DNA from: Mesodorylaimus sp. YZB2_4
Taxonomy: Eukaryota > Nematoda > Enoplea > Dorylaimida > Dorylaimidae
Length of the DNA: 64,000 nucleotides
Direction: 5' to 3'
Assembly (NCBI GenBank): GCA_030248295.1
Contig: JASANH010001470.1
Span: forward strand, 203,395-267,394
The notes below the pieces were generated by a model. The model was given only the letters and a program-made list of their open reading frames with translations, was not told the DNA's origin and searched no databases. Each line of letters starts with the position of its first letter. Within the stretch, counting starts at the first letter, position 1. A program made the position numbers and the translations under genes. Below, one piece after another: positions 22,999 to 34,393 of this stretch.

Positions 22999-24263
22999 TC
23001 ACAGCCGGATCGGCTCTATGCCTTTGGGTTTTGTTGCGGTCTCGGTTCTATCTAATCGGTTTGGTTCTCGGCTCCTTCGGCTTCAGTTCAATTTTTGGTT
23101 CGAGGGTACTAGTTTTTCCAGTACAATTCAGCCTCAGCCTCAACTTACAGCATCATCTGTGATAAGTTATCATCACAACGCATGTGTAACCAGGGCACCC
23201 AGTCTCGCGACTATACCTGCCGTAGAAACATCAACCGAAGAGGTTGACGTCGCAGCCAGGGGAGCATATCGATTACTCCCAGCCGCCAGGGATGCTGGGT
23301 ACACATGCTGCATAAAAAAAAGCAAGCCACATTTTGGAAACTGAATCATGACACCCAATCGAACTATTGTTTGCAGCAAGCAAGAACAGAGAAATATTAA
23401 TAACCACTCTCGGATATTCTTCTTACAAAGATCTCCAATTCTTTCTGCTCGCCATGTACTCATCAATCAGCGTCGACAGATTCTTTGGTGACAGGCGTAG
23501 AGGCACTGTTGTGAGGGTTTTAAGCTCCAGAATAATCCATTATTTGAATTCTAATCAAAATGCTCAGTATATTCACCTGCAATCACGCTTCACTCCCACT
23601 AGTATGGGGTAATAAGACTATAGTGAGCCAGTGTTCCGCTGCCTGGAAAGGCTCTTGCTCATCAATTGCTCTACGATTGCGCAGCACTAGCTGCTTGATG
23701 TGCCACAAAACCCAAACAATTTCGGTTTGGTGCATCGAACAGAACCGATCTGCCCATGAATTGCTACTATTGAGTCTGGAAAGTAAGATACAGTAAATAG
23801 CGGCCCTCAGTCCCGATCCCGACCTCAATATTGAAACCGATGGGCGCAACACTTGGAGCCAGACGAAATCGATGGTGTCCTTTTTCATAGGAGGGCTCCA
23901 AATTTACATTATTAGGTATTCCGAGGTCATGCATTTTCTGACTGATTCGAGATGTACAAATTTAAGTCTGACGTATTCTCGGGAGGATACAGCCAGGCAT
24001 GTCATCCTTCCCAGTCCCGCCCCCTCCCCAAAAAACACAGACCACGCATTTATCCTCATCTGTTTCACTAATCTCAAAAGTAAATACAAATTTGTCAGAC
24101 ACGCCTTATCACCAGACAAGACGCGCGTAGTACTGAGTGTGAGTAACCGCCTTATCAGTCTTTCTGTGCTTATAAATCTGATACGGCGTGACCCTCAGCA
24201 GAACACCCTTTTGGGCACCTTCAGACAACTTTGGCGTCAGTTATTTTCCTCTGTACGAGAAAT
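22999..24263. other. Intergenic, no gene seen
   Basis: ORFs up to 137 codons overlap here without domains. The frame of the next gene is open upstream of its proposed ATG as far as 24092, with several CAG acceptor-like sites between 24197 and 24240, so an upstream exon of that gene may be hidden here. Confidence 0.35.
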
Positions 24264-24798
24264 ATGTGGCACCATCATCATCATTGCCATGACGTTCCCT
24301 ATGTTGGTAAGCATGTTGAGCAGCAGTTTGAATTCGCTAATCGTGTGCTGAAAATTGATTGTATTGTAGATAAATTATAATTGCACATAATCATAAATAT
24401 ATAATTATAAACATTTATTTTTAATCGAAGTATTAATGAACATTTTTCAGAGTACCACCACGGTCATTATGACGTCGTATATGGTGATCACTGCGATCCG
24501 TGCGCGCCAATTATACGCCCAGTTGTGGTGCAAGTTAGAATAATCTAATCTCTTTTTGAAAAACATGTATTTATGAAAACCGTCTTTCCAAAAATTTATT
24601 TCAGACAGTGGCACCAGTAGTTTATCCTCAGCCACCAGTGATTGCTCCCGTCATGCAAGCGCCATATCCAAATCCTTATTATGGAAGCCCGTACCCACTG
24701 CAGCCAGCAGGTATTTCATCATGTTTAACCTTTATGCTTTGAAGGTTTATTTTATTATTTTAGTATACCCACCACCAGCTGGGTTTTTGAACCGATAA
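24264..24798 (+). CDS. Small His/Tyr/Pro-rich protein, four exons
   Basis: Exons 24264-24306, 24451-24533, 24605-24710 and 24764-24798 join in frame to 88 residues. Donors are GTAAGC, GTTAGA and GTATTT; acceptors are TTTTTCAG, ATTTCAG and ATTTTAG. The product begins MWHHHHHCHDVPYV and continues with a YHHGHYD segment, an HCDPC pair and a Pro/Tyr-rich tail (PYPNPYYGSPYP, VYPPPAGF). The His clusters plus CxxC suggest metal binding, and the tail resembles Pro/Tyr-rich cytoplasmic tails such as those that bind WW domains; both are inference. No signal peptide or membrane span is visible in this model, so it may be the 3' part of a larger gene whose N-terminal exons lie upstream. I do not recognise a family. 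Confidence 0.55.
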
Positions 24799-25516
24799 GA
24801 TGCGACTTTCTGAATGTCATAAGACTATGGATATTATAACACATAACCAGTTGACCATTAAACAATTTATGAGCAAGTGTGTGTTTTATGCCCTGACCTG
24901 CGCGCGGGTGCCATGACGATGTGCATACTGTAGGTGACCCCATTGTTCAACAACGAGACGTCAAAATTTAAAAGCTTCTGATCTACCCTTGATAAAAAAG
25001 TTATACTTTACATTAATTTTTAAAGTGTTTCTGCGGGTGGCCTAGTCTGCCATCATGGGTTTACCCTATGTATATTCACGAAAGGTTTATCATTACATGC
25101 ATAACAGGTTGGAAAAAGATTGCTCAAAATGTTAGATTTTTGTATAATAGCATTAGGAAAGAGTAGCACCACCACAAAAAGTGGGGTACCAGTACTTTAT
25201 TTTTGAATACTTGGTCTGTCGTAATGCTTTCACTACTTAAGACCATACAAATTTACTTTCTGATGCTGTATCCTTAAAGAATTTTTTGGCGATAAAGGCC
25301 AGAGATAACCGTGTTTCTAAGCATAGTGAAAATGTCAAAGATCACGCACTGTAGGGTACCCATTTGCTTGATTCTTCATAACGTGCCCTACCTTCGTGAT
25401 GCCGTGCAGCAAGGGCGCGTAAGTCGAGGTTTTGATGTTATCTTTATCAGCGTAACAACAGACTGGCTGGTTCCATATATTGCTAAAGTACTAGACAGCT
25501 AGCAACTGAGCCACCT
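24799..25516. other. Intergenic, no gene seen
   Basis: AT-rich sequence with no supported ORF, RNA or repeat that I can name. Confidence 0.35.
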
Positions 25517-26099
25517 ATGCGGCAATCATCCACCCGTGCTGAGCGTAAAGCGAAACTGCCCCACCCCATTCGTTCGAAGGCGAGCGCTATGGCGGGTCTG
25601 TATCATCACAACGTTTCCGTCCATTCATTTAATCATTCTCGATTACATCGTTCGACGCCAGACTTGTCAAGTAAGAGATTTTCTCGTGTTACTCGTGTCA
25701 CTTTTAAAAAATGGAAAGGACATTTTTGTCATACTTTCCAGTCCAAACTCTCCCAACAGATTTATTCAAAGACTTATGCCGCAAGCTTGAATTTCAGTCC
25801 AGACGAGTGGTCGAGTTGATTCTCAAGCTCAATTAGAATGTGATATTAAACGATGTGGGTCGAATCCGAATGTTCTGTCCCAAAGTCCACCATCATCTCT
25901 CTGCGTTGGATTTAACGGCCAGGTTGTTCGAAAGTCCAGTTCAACATTAGTTAAAAGAAAATATTTGATACCCGATGTGAAAGTAGTTCCAGCGTCGCCA
26001 AGGACTGAAGGTATAAATCCAGATATTTCGTTCAGGATATATGATCTTAGAAGGAAATCTAATATCGAAAAGGGAGATTTACTAAACAAGGCTGACTAG
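25517..26099 (+). CDS. Hypothetical basic protein, two exons
   Basis: Exon 25517-25670 ends at a GTAAGA donor in phase 1. An acceptor at TTTCAG (exon 25798-26099) restores an open frame of 100 codons ending TAG, for a total of about 151 aa. An alternative acceptor at 25740 (TTTCCAG) gives a shorter frame ending in LKLN. The product is Ser/Arg/Lys-rich with RRKSN and KRKYLIPDVKVVP segments and no membrane span; it is probably largely disordered. The long antisense ORF over exon 2 is taken as a shadow. No family recognised. The start may not be real because upstream exons could exist. Confidence 0.42.
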
Positions 26100-26745
26100 G
26101 AGGTCGTGGTAGGGATTATACTGTACGTTCGCACTGCGAATACCGCAGTAAGTTCATACTTGTATGCGCAATATATAAATATAATGTGCGTATATCCTAT
26201 ACCATGTACTTATCATTTTGGTTATGGTGCACAACGCATGTAAAATTGAATGAGTCCCTTACTACGAGACCACCCCTGAGGATATGCTCTACAGCATACA
26301 CAGGTACATGTAAATGTATGAACAGCGTCTGCGAGCTTTTCGATTGATAGGGACTATTTATTCAGACGAGTCTAGAGTTGATACAGTTTTGGAAAAAAGA
26401 TTTAGTTTCAGTGACACTTGACTGGATCTCAGAAGATTCACTGAATTGAATTTAACTGAATGATTCAGTTTTTGTTTGAAAAGCATTTCGCATCTATATG
26501 TGACCACTTGACGAGAACAATCTCCACTTTTCTGCATTCAAATAGCTACTCTTCCTCATTCAAGACTTTAGACAGCTAAGAAGGCGCAGTAAAGACAATA
26601 ATCAACACCAGAGGGTCATTTACGAGCACAGCGATGCACGACCATGTCTCAACAGTCCACCCACCAACAAATCCGCACACAGACCAAGTACCTGAACTTT
26701 GTAAGCGTTCTAATTTTAATGCAATAGCTCACGACTGTAATTTTT
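26100..26745. other. Intergenic with dispersed repeats
   Basis: Contains an AACTGAAT/CAGTTT-rich segment (about 26380-26510) similar to 408-480 and 28205-28345, and the second copy of the 13470-13592 repeat (26588-26697). No gene seen. Confidence 0.4.
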
Positions 26746-27765
26746 TTGATCCAAAAGAAAGCTCTGCGCAAAATATTTAGCTCGTCAGGCCAACTACTCA
26801 GCAGAGGTCAGCGGCCGAAGTCATGCAAATTTTTGGAACCATTTTCGCTTCGTCGGGTCTTTTGTGCAAAACAATTCAGAACCAGAAGCCTGGAAAATGG
26901 AACCAAAGCCCATAACCTGAACAACGGGTTCAGAGAGCCCTGCGAGTGTTTCTCAACTTTCTGTCGCCTCGCAACACGCGAATTTCAAAAACCCGCAAGA
27001 TTTTAGGAGCTGACCGCTGCTGACTATGTAGACCCCGGATCGGGTCGGGTATATTCGGGTCGGGTCGGGTCAGAATCGGGTCGGGCCGACCCAGGATCTG
27101 GGTCGGGTCGGGTCGGGTCGGGTCGGGTCGGAAGTGTTAGGCCTGGGTCGGCCGATGCTGGACTGGAATCTTTGGTGGTGCAACTCGTCGATGAGGCTGT
27201 TTAGCAGGCGGATGCATGTGAAGACTAGATGCATATTCTTGGGTGGGTCAATATCTATAGGTATTTCTATATTTAGCCAGTATAGCCTCTCTGATTGCAA
27301 AATTTATGCAAGCAGTCAATATTATTTGGATTGATTAAATCTTGCTAAAGACTAGCAGACAGACTTTAGTCGCTCTTAGATCTACCAAGGTATTTTTCAA
27401 ATAATTAGACTACTATAGTCGGAAATAACGTTATGAAGAAACGCTGTTTTGGAAGGTGTACTAGGGATAACAAAACATGAAAATTCGGGTGCGTATAATC
27501 AGAACCCTTCCATCCTTTTCACATGGTCACCTTTACAGCAAAGTCATCGCATGTTCTGAGGATTTGTGAAATGTTTTTATCTCAGGGAACTTCAGCTGCT
27601 ATAATTTCGGGTCAACCCGACCCGAAATTTCGGGTCAAGGACTTTCGGGTCGGGTTCAACCCGACCTGATCCGGTGTCTACTGCTGACCAACTGGCCATT
27701 AGGGCCAAATATTTTCAGTAAAGCTTTCTTCCACACCAGGAACTCGGGAATTATCGAATAAGCAT
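26746..27765. mobile_element. Foldback family F1 copy split by a nested element
   Basis: The left part (about 26746-27024) carries the F1 words AGCTCTGCGCAAAATATT, GGTCAGC and CGCTGCTGAC. The right part (27681-27765) resumes with CTGCTGACCAACTGGCC, an AAATATTTT block and TCTTCCAC. Together they match the order in the complete copy at 62505-62950. The break is filled by the GGGTC-rich element at 27025-27680. Confidence 0.55.
27025..27680. mobile_element. GGGTC-rich inverted-repeat element nested in F1
   Basis: The left end reads TAGACCCCGGATCGGGTCGGG (four bases inside the boundary) and the right end reads CCCGACCTGATCCGGTGTCTA, an imperfect inverse. Runs of the pentamer GGGTC extend inward from the left end and its complement precedes the right end. 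The 8-bp CTGCTGAC stands immediately on both sides (27017-27024 and 27681-27688), the duplication length typical of hAT elements. The interior is non-coding. It may be a non-autonomous hAT-type MITE. Confidence 0.6.
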
Positions 27766-28755
27766 GTCAAGTTCAACTTACTGGTTGGCGAAGCTTTATA
27801 ATTGTAAGATCAACAAGATGTAACTTTAAAATGTTTGTAATAAAATGATTGAAATTGAAGAAACCCTTTTTCATATACTGTTCGTACTCTCATTTTATTT
27901 TTAATGTACCGACTGCTTTTCAACATGGACCTCGCCTAGCTTATAACTCTTTCACTCGGCGCTAGCCTGCAGGAAAGGATGAAGCACTACAATATTCGTG
28001 AAGATTTTGCAACTTCTCTCTACATTTTGACCAAAATTCGAATGGATCGATTTTTGAACGATAACTAGCGTTTTTAAGGGTAACAAAATACACCCCCAAC
28101 TCGCGATAAAGATGATTCGAACCAGCAAATCGTCTAGCTGCGTTTTGTTTCTCTTTGAGATCTGCACGAACATCCGCAAACAGATTACTAATTTTCAAAA
28201 GCGCATTAAATCGAAAACTGAATTTAACTAATTCAAAAAAGATTCAGTTACAGTTAAATTCAGTTTTGGCGAGGAGATTCAGTTTTAGTTTCAGATACAG
28301 TTTAGTTAGCTGATAGATTCAGTTTCAGTTTCAGTTAACCGTAACATCGCTAGACGAGTCCTGATGTCACAAGCGTACAGAGGGGGGGGGGGTTCTAAAA
28401 TTTTTTGCAGCGGTACGACAGATACAGTGACATGCAAACTTCTTCTACAGTATACGGCGATTCACGGCCGGATCGGTTCGGACGCAATCCACTCAAATCA
28501 GCCGGTCCGAACTGATCCGAAAAGTTACCATCCGAAAATTCGGATCATCAGATCTGAACCCTGATTCGACATTGCATTGTTTCTGCAACAGCCGTAAGCA
28601 AACGAACTACCGCGCAATTTTTCTCCACTCACTCTAAAGTGTAATGAATAAAATGAGATCAATATTTCGCATCGCTGCTTCCTTTTTTGCTCATAATTAG
28701 AGTCACAAGTCATTTTCTCATTATTATTATTTGAGAGCATGGATGACTCACAGAA
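27766..28755. other. Intergenic, no gene seen
   Basis: Two overlapping minus-strand ORFs (75-78 codons, 27952-28198) have no known domain. An AACTGAATC/CAGTTT-rich repeat fragment spans about 28205-28345 and a G11 homopolymer is at 28382-28392. Confidence 0.35.
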
Positions 28756-28759
28756 AAGG

Positions 28760-29130
28760 GAGCTTCGTCAACCGTCAAGTCGAACTTTACGAAACAGAAA
28801 CTCCTAATTTGGTGATTGTTCGCAGGTGCAAAAGGAAGCTTCCTGCAAAATATCAGAGACGTCTGGCCAAGTGATCAGCAAATTCCTAAAGTCCTGAGAA
28901 TTTTTGAGTTCTTATAATAAGGAGCCCAAAGCGTTGACTTAAACACACAGGGTTCTTTCAAAACTAGCTTTTCGGATTTTGGGCATCGATTTTAAGCTTT
29001 CAACACTCATGTTTCGGTTTTTTCTCCCCAACAAATCCAGGAGAATTTTAAAAATTCCTTGCGATTAGGCACTGACCATTCCTGACCACATAGAAACAAA
29101 GTGCAATTTTAAGTTTTGTCAAGTTCGACG
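28760..29130. repeat. Diverged copy of foldback family F1
   Basis: Shares in order with 62505-62950: TCGTCAACCGTCAAGTCGAAC, a GTGCAAAAGGAAGC block, GCAAAATATCAGAGACGTCTGGCC, AAGCTTTCAACACTCATG, TTTTTTCTCC..AAATCCAG and GCACTGACCATTCCTGACC. The right arm is decayed. Non-coding. Confidence 0.6.
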
Positions 29131-29470
29131 CAGTTACGCTAACACAAGCAAATAAAGCATTCAATTCCGCATCAGGCAGTCCACTTAGTGTCAATTATAT
29201 TCTACAGTTGCTTGTGCAAGGACATAAAAAGTCAAGACCAGAAATAAAAGAGGAGCTAAATATTGGATTCACGGCAGAACAATTGGCTTTGCACGAGCAC
29301 CTCGGCCTACGGAAGCATGTTTGTCGTTGGATCCCCCAGCTCCTGATCGAGAGTAAGAACAGGAGCAAGTGATTTCGAGTCCTCTCATGGTGAAAAATTC
29401 GCGAACGGTGGGTCAAAGTTGATCGATAACATCGTCACTGGTGATAAGACCTGCTGTAGATACGAGTATA

Positions 29471-29726
29471 TGTAAGGGGGAATGAAGACCAAGTTATGCA
29501 AATGAGAGTGACCTCGCTGGATGTTAGGCCTGTTCGGTATCATTCGGTGATTGCAGTGTTTGGAACTGGTCTCCCTTTGTCTGATACGTGCTGCTTGTTT
29601 GTTTTGTGCCGGTGCACTACTGCCTTTGGGATGATGCTCGTTCTGACTAATCAGTGTTATGCCTGTGCGTAGTCGGTGCGGTCGAGTAGTAAACCTCTTC
29701 TTTAAGACACGTGGTCTTATATTGGT
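29471..29726 (+). repeat. 5' LTR, copy 2 (256 bp)
   Basis: Starts TGTAAGGGGGAATGAAGACC and ends near TATATTGGT. Visibly diverged from its 3' partner (for example CGCTGGATGTTAGG versus CGTTCGATATTAGG), so the insertion is not recent. It is the same family as 22289-22544. Confidence 0.88.
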
Positions 29727-29852
29727 TCCCATTGCCGGTCTCCAACCCGTGTGAGCCGTGCATCCTACTTACCGATTTTCCACCCCACTACCGCCCGATA
29801 CTAGCCAGGCTTTGCAAGCCACTCATTGATTTCGCCGATTATTCTGCCCGAA

Positions 29853-32800
29853 ATGCCGATCAGCCGCCAAATGCTGATCAGGCCACCGACGAGAATCTCG
29901 TCGAAGAGTCCACTGTTCAGATCACGGCCGTCGATCCGCCCCTCGATGAGCGCGACCGATTACCTCCCGCAGCTCGACGACAGCTCATCTCGGTTGAACA
30001 GGCCAAACAACTCCGCCAAGAAGTGTCCGAATCGTACGAACGTGCCGTTGCAGCTGTCGTAGAGGCAGACAGTGCCAGGCGTCATGCCGAGTCAATACGG
30101 AGTGCAATCGAACGACGAGAGCAGCAATGGGCCGAAGAAAGATCAAAATTTGCCCAAGAACGGTTAAAGATGGCTCCTCGAGGCTCAACTACAGGCGATG
30201 CAAGCGAAAATGGACAAAGCAGAGCAGAGTAAGCAACCTGATGTCCGTTCCTCTGCTCAGGGTGGTCACCAACCTAGTACTGGAGTCATCCCGGTGTGCC
30301 CCGCCTATGCTCGTTCCAATCCAATCCAGATGCCAATGATCCGCCACAGTCCCAAGAACGGTTCGATCCGCTTGACGTCCCCCCCGTCAAGATTGCAACC
30401 AGTGACTGGTTCTCGTGGTCTCAATTCGAATGGTACGATAACATTCGTTTTTGGTGGGGCATGCTTCGATCCATGGTCCCACAAGCTTGTCCAGAACCTG
30501 GCAACGAGGACGACGCAGATACGCTCCGTCAAGCCGTTTCTTCAGCCGCATACGCTCGTGCTCAATCCGATTTAGACTAGCAATTCGGCCCCGAAACCGA
30601 TTTGATGCAATTTTGGCTCAACAAGATCACGACGACCTATTCTACAGGTGGGGTTTTTGTCGATTTCTATGTAACGATTCCTCTCGATATCAGGTACCTA
30701 CACCCAACCACGCGACAGCCGCTATTGTATGATGCCCGTACCAAGATCTGGGGCCTGCCAACGGACAGTCAGCAGAAAGTCAAAACCCCGTCGAGCTCAA
30801 AGCCCGACGTTGCTACCAGTCAACAGGTCTCGTCCTCGGGTACTGGCTTGCAGCCCCAACAACGCCACGTTCAGCTCACTGATACACCAGTACAAGGTCA
30901 GATAATCTTCCCGCCACCTCCACCGGCCGACGGCTTATCTCAAGTTCCTCGCGAGACACTGATCGAATGGTGTCAGGCGCAAGATAACGAGCTGTCATTT
31001 GCATCCTATGAAATCACCGATATGCAGAGGCAGAACAAAGATCACATCGCAACGATCCAGCGCCTCCAACAAGAATTGGACCAGATGCGTCAGAATCCTC
31101 CTCAGCCAACTGACCCACCAAAGCCGACGCCAGTGCAGGTTACTCCGTCAGTTCCAACGGTTCCTTCCAATCCACCACCCCATCTACAAGCGCTAATAAA
31201 GGAAACCATGCAAGCCACGATCGCCATGTCTGAAGCGGCAAAAGCAATCTCCTCTTCTGTCACCAACCTAGCTGTGCCAGCTACAGCCGCAGCAACTGGT
31301 AACAACATCGATCGATCAACCGAAAGTATCGACCTTGCAACGCACGAGCGTCGACGAGCCCACAATGCAAATGCACCTCCACCTGGTCAGCTACAACAAG
31401 CACATCAAAATACGTTGGCCGGCTCGCGTATCCAAGTAGCTTTCGATAAAGGAAAGGCGCCACAACTAAATCTCAAACCATTTGCTGGAGATCCCGATTC
31501 TCCCCCTCTCGACGAATGGTTGGACGACTACAACGCACGAATGGCCTCCTTCAAAGCGACATCAGACGCGGAATTGCTGACGGTGCTGCCCCTGTACCTG
31601 TCAGATAAGGCTGCACGGTGGCTGCGCAATTATATGAAACAACAGTCCAATCGTGAAGCGGTAACATGGGCCCAGTTGACGGAGGCCATGTGTTCGTACT
31701 TTCTAATACGTCTCGTTCGTTCGTTTCTCGTTCGTCGCTCGTTTCTAATACGTTCTAATACTTTCTAATACGTCTAATACGTCTAATACGATCTTATCTG
31801 CATTCTCTCTTCAGAAAAACGAAGCTACAGCCGAACGAAAGTCTGCAGAATAATGCTCATCGACTGCAGCATGCCGCTCAGAAAGCAATGCCCGATTCTC
31901 TGCCCACCGATCGTGACTGGCATTTAGCAGACACATTCAAACAAAACGTGCCCGCCCCTCTACGTGTTGCTCTCGATGGGTACATTCTGGCGAAAGATCA
32001 ACCTCCTTCATTTGACGATCTAACCAAATATTCAATCAAATGGGGATTGGCGTCGTTTGAACAGACGTCATCAACCAGTTCGCTGCCATCAAACGCCAAT
32101 GCGATCGCCGCTGATCGTGCAAGCAACTCAACTTCATCAATACTACCTGATCCAACTTCATCATCGTTCGCTCCAGCCTCAATGCCAACACCATCAGCCT
32201 CAGTCAAATTAGCGACAGCGACACAACAAGCGAATCAAGTGCCAAACCAGGCTCGAATGAACAATCAATCCCACCCATCACAGTATGTTCGACCACCGCG
32301 TGGAATTGGCGACCGTGTGTATCGGTGCCCGATCACTCGCTATCAATACGATACCACAATGTCGATTCTCCAACCCGCCGATGCAGCAACAAGAAAATGC
32401 TCCGATTGTCACGCAGTAGGACATGTTCCAGCTCATTGCCCTAGTCGTCCGCCCTGTACAACCCCTGGGTGTGGGCGCACGCCTGGTCATGGTCCATTTC
32501 GATGTCCATTTTTGTACGCTCAAGATGTCGCCGCTGTTCAAAATGGCAATTCATGCATACAACAGCGAGCTCCCTCAACTTCCGCTTTGGTTTACAACAA
32601 TGTCGTCAGTCAGCCGCCTAATCAAGGTAATGTTTTACCTTTACATGCTGGTAACTTTCCACCTTTCCAGAAACAGCCATCGCCTGAAATCGTTATCGGC
32701 ATCGATGGTCGACAAGTTCAAGTCACAATCGATACTGGCGCTCAAGTCTCAGTCATGTTCAGCAAGACGTACAATGATATCCATCCATATTGGAACGGTC

Positions 32801-33657
32801 AGTGCATGCAACCAAGTTCACTTCTGATCACACGACTGGACAACAGTGTCGTTCAAATTTTGGGCATCCAGTATGTTCACCTCACGTTCGGTACAACAAC
32901 AATTCTGCATCCAGTCGCTATTTTGAATGACCCTGCGGATACCATCACCATGCTCATTGGTCAAGACATTGGTTCCGTGCACAACCACACGCTATGCGAA
33001 TCGAGTCAAACTGTCACATATAACAATGGAGCACTCGCTTGAGTCAAGATTCCATATGTCAGCCAATCCAGTCAAATCGACAATTCCGATTCTCAAATTT
33101 TGATGCCAATCGTCTCCTCTCCAATCGACTACGAATCAGCTCAGGTCAGTCGTTTGGTATGCGCTCAATTTCGTTCAAATCCTACCCCCGGCGTCCAAAG
33201 TGGCGAGGTAGTCAAGAAATCTGCTTCGACAACCATGCGTCATGCAAATCGCATTTTCGTACAGTCTACGGCTGTCGCTCCTAAAGCCAGCCCCTGTCCG
33301 AAACAACCTCAATCGGTAGTATTGACGATGAAATGCGACAATTCGAGACTTCGAAGCAGTTCTGACCACGTTCCGGACACTACTCCAAAGAAAGCGAAAA
33401 GACGAAAGAAAGCAAAACCATTCAATCGACCAATATCTCGTGATCAAATACGCGAAATCGACATCAAGTCAATCGATACGAGCGATATCCCATCAACTAC
33501 AGCGCCTGTGGCAACGCGATCAAGCTTTCCCAAACCACGATTTAAATCCAACTTTCCAACTACCAACTCGATTCAATCCTGGCCAAGACCCGAATCCGTT
33601 ATCTCAATCAACGCCATTCCGACTATCCCATTGCATCCTCGCCATTGCGTGGCGTAA
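29853..33657 (+). pseudogene. Gag-protease polyprotein of LTR element copy 2 (broken)
   Basis: One base is lost just after the ATG at 29853 relative to copy 1, which puts the start out of frame. The helical N-terminal part follows, then the shared frameshift near 30180. A TAG sits in frame at 30578. The capsid-like core includes DEWLDDYNARMASFKATSD and LLTVLPLYLSDKAARWLRNY. A TCTAATACG-rich insertion at about 31700-31795 breaks the frame again. From 31888 the frame carries two zinc knuckles (CSDCHAVGHVPAHC, a CX2CX4HX4C; then a CX4CX5HX4C), and an aspartic protease with IDTGAQVSVM (DTG at 32731). A TGA at 33040 is followed in the same frame by a Lys/Arg-rich tail (KKAKRRKKAK) to 33657. The fold type is Ty3/Gypsy-like. 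No polymerase follows. Confidence 0.82.
31700..31795 (+). repeat. TCTAATACG / CTCGTTCGT simple-repeat insertion inside gag
   Basis: Short units TCTAATACG, CGTTCGTTTC and TTCTAATAC repeat irregularly where copy 1 has continuous gag coding sequence. This looks like a local expansion or insertion after integration and it ends the reading frame. Confidence 0.75.
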
Positions 33658-34393
33658 CTCCACCTCATCGATTCTCTCCGATCTCATCTCATTCAGCTTA
33701 TTCTCAGCTTCGTATTATGGCTCTACTTTCGAATTGCACTGGTATGTACTGCGTGGCTTTGCAAATCGTGTCCCCTCTTTTTCATTTTATAACTGTTTTT
33801 CTCGAATTTTCTGTAAATCGTTTTGCTCAGTTCTTTTTCTTCCGACCGCGCCGTAGTGTTCACCTCACCCACTTACACATTCCATTTGTTCGATTCCGTT
33901 TTTGCCAATATGTCGCGTTATACGTCTGTGTTTGCAGCTTGCACTCTGCACCGAGCATCACCCACTTTCCCCACCTTTTTCATTGCAATTTTTGCTAGTG
34001 ATGACTTTTTCTCATGCCTTATTGACGAATGTGCTTTATGATCTCCTTTACTGTTGGCGTCAGGATAGTAATGCTCAGGGGAATGAATATGCACGCGTCC
34101 ATCGTTAGGTTCCTGAAGCTGGCACTCCTGCTGGATCACCATCGGATCTATGGCAGTGCACAACCATGCCATAGGGTGTGAAACTGGGTTGCTGGTGGAT
34201 GGGCCCTAGGTTCTGATTTTCGGAAATTAGGTCCTTCTTTGTGTCATGTGTTTATTTCATGTTACCGATTGATTTGTGCACTTTTGGTAAGATGCGTTTG
34301 TTTCGTTTATTTTTGGGTGAGACCCTGTGCCAGGGTTCCCGCAGATCCATCACCCTGGACAGTGGAAGTCCGTCTCCATCGGCGAGGTAGTAA

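Noticed and set aside
25829-26089. 86-codon minus ORF
   Set aside because: Antisense to an exon that has a matching acceptor and phase on the plus strand.
33645-33998. ORFs of 117-138 codons after the protease region of the gag element
   Set aside because: They lie between the end of the conserved frame and the 3' LTR, are hydrophobic and Phe/Ser-rich from T/C-rich sequence, and show no env or pol motif.
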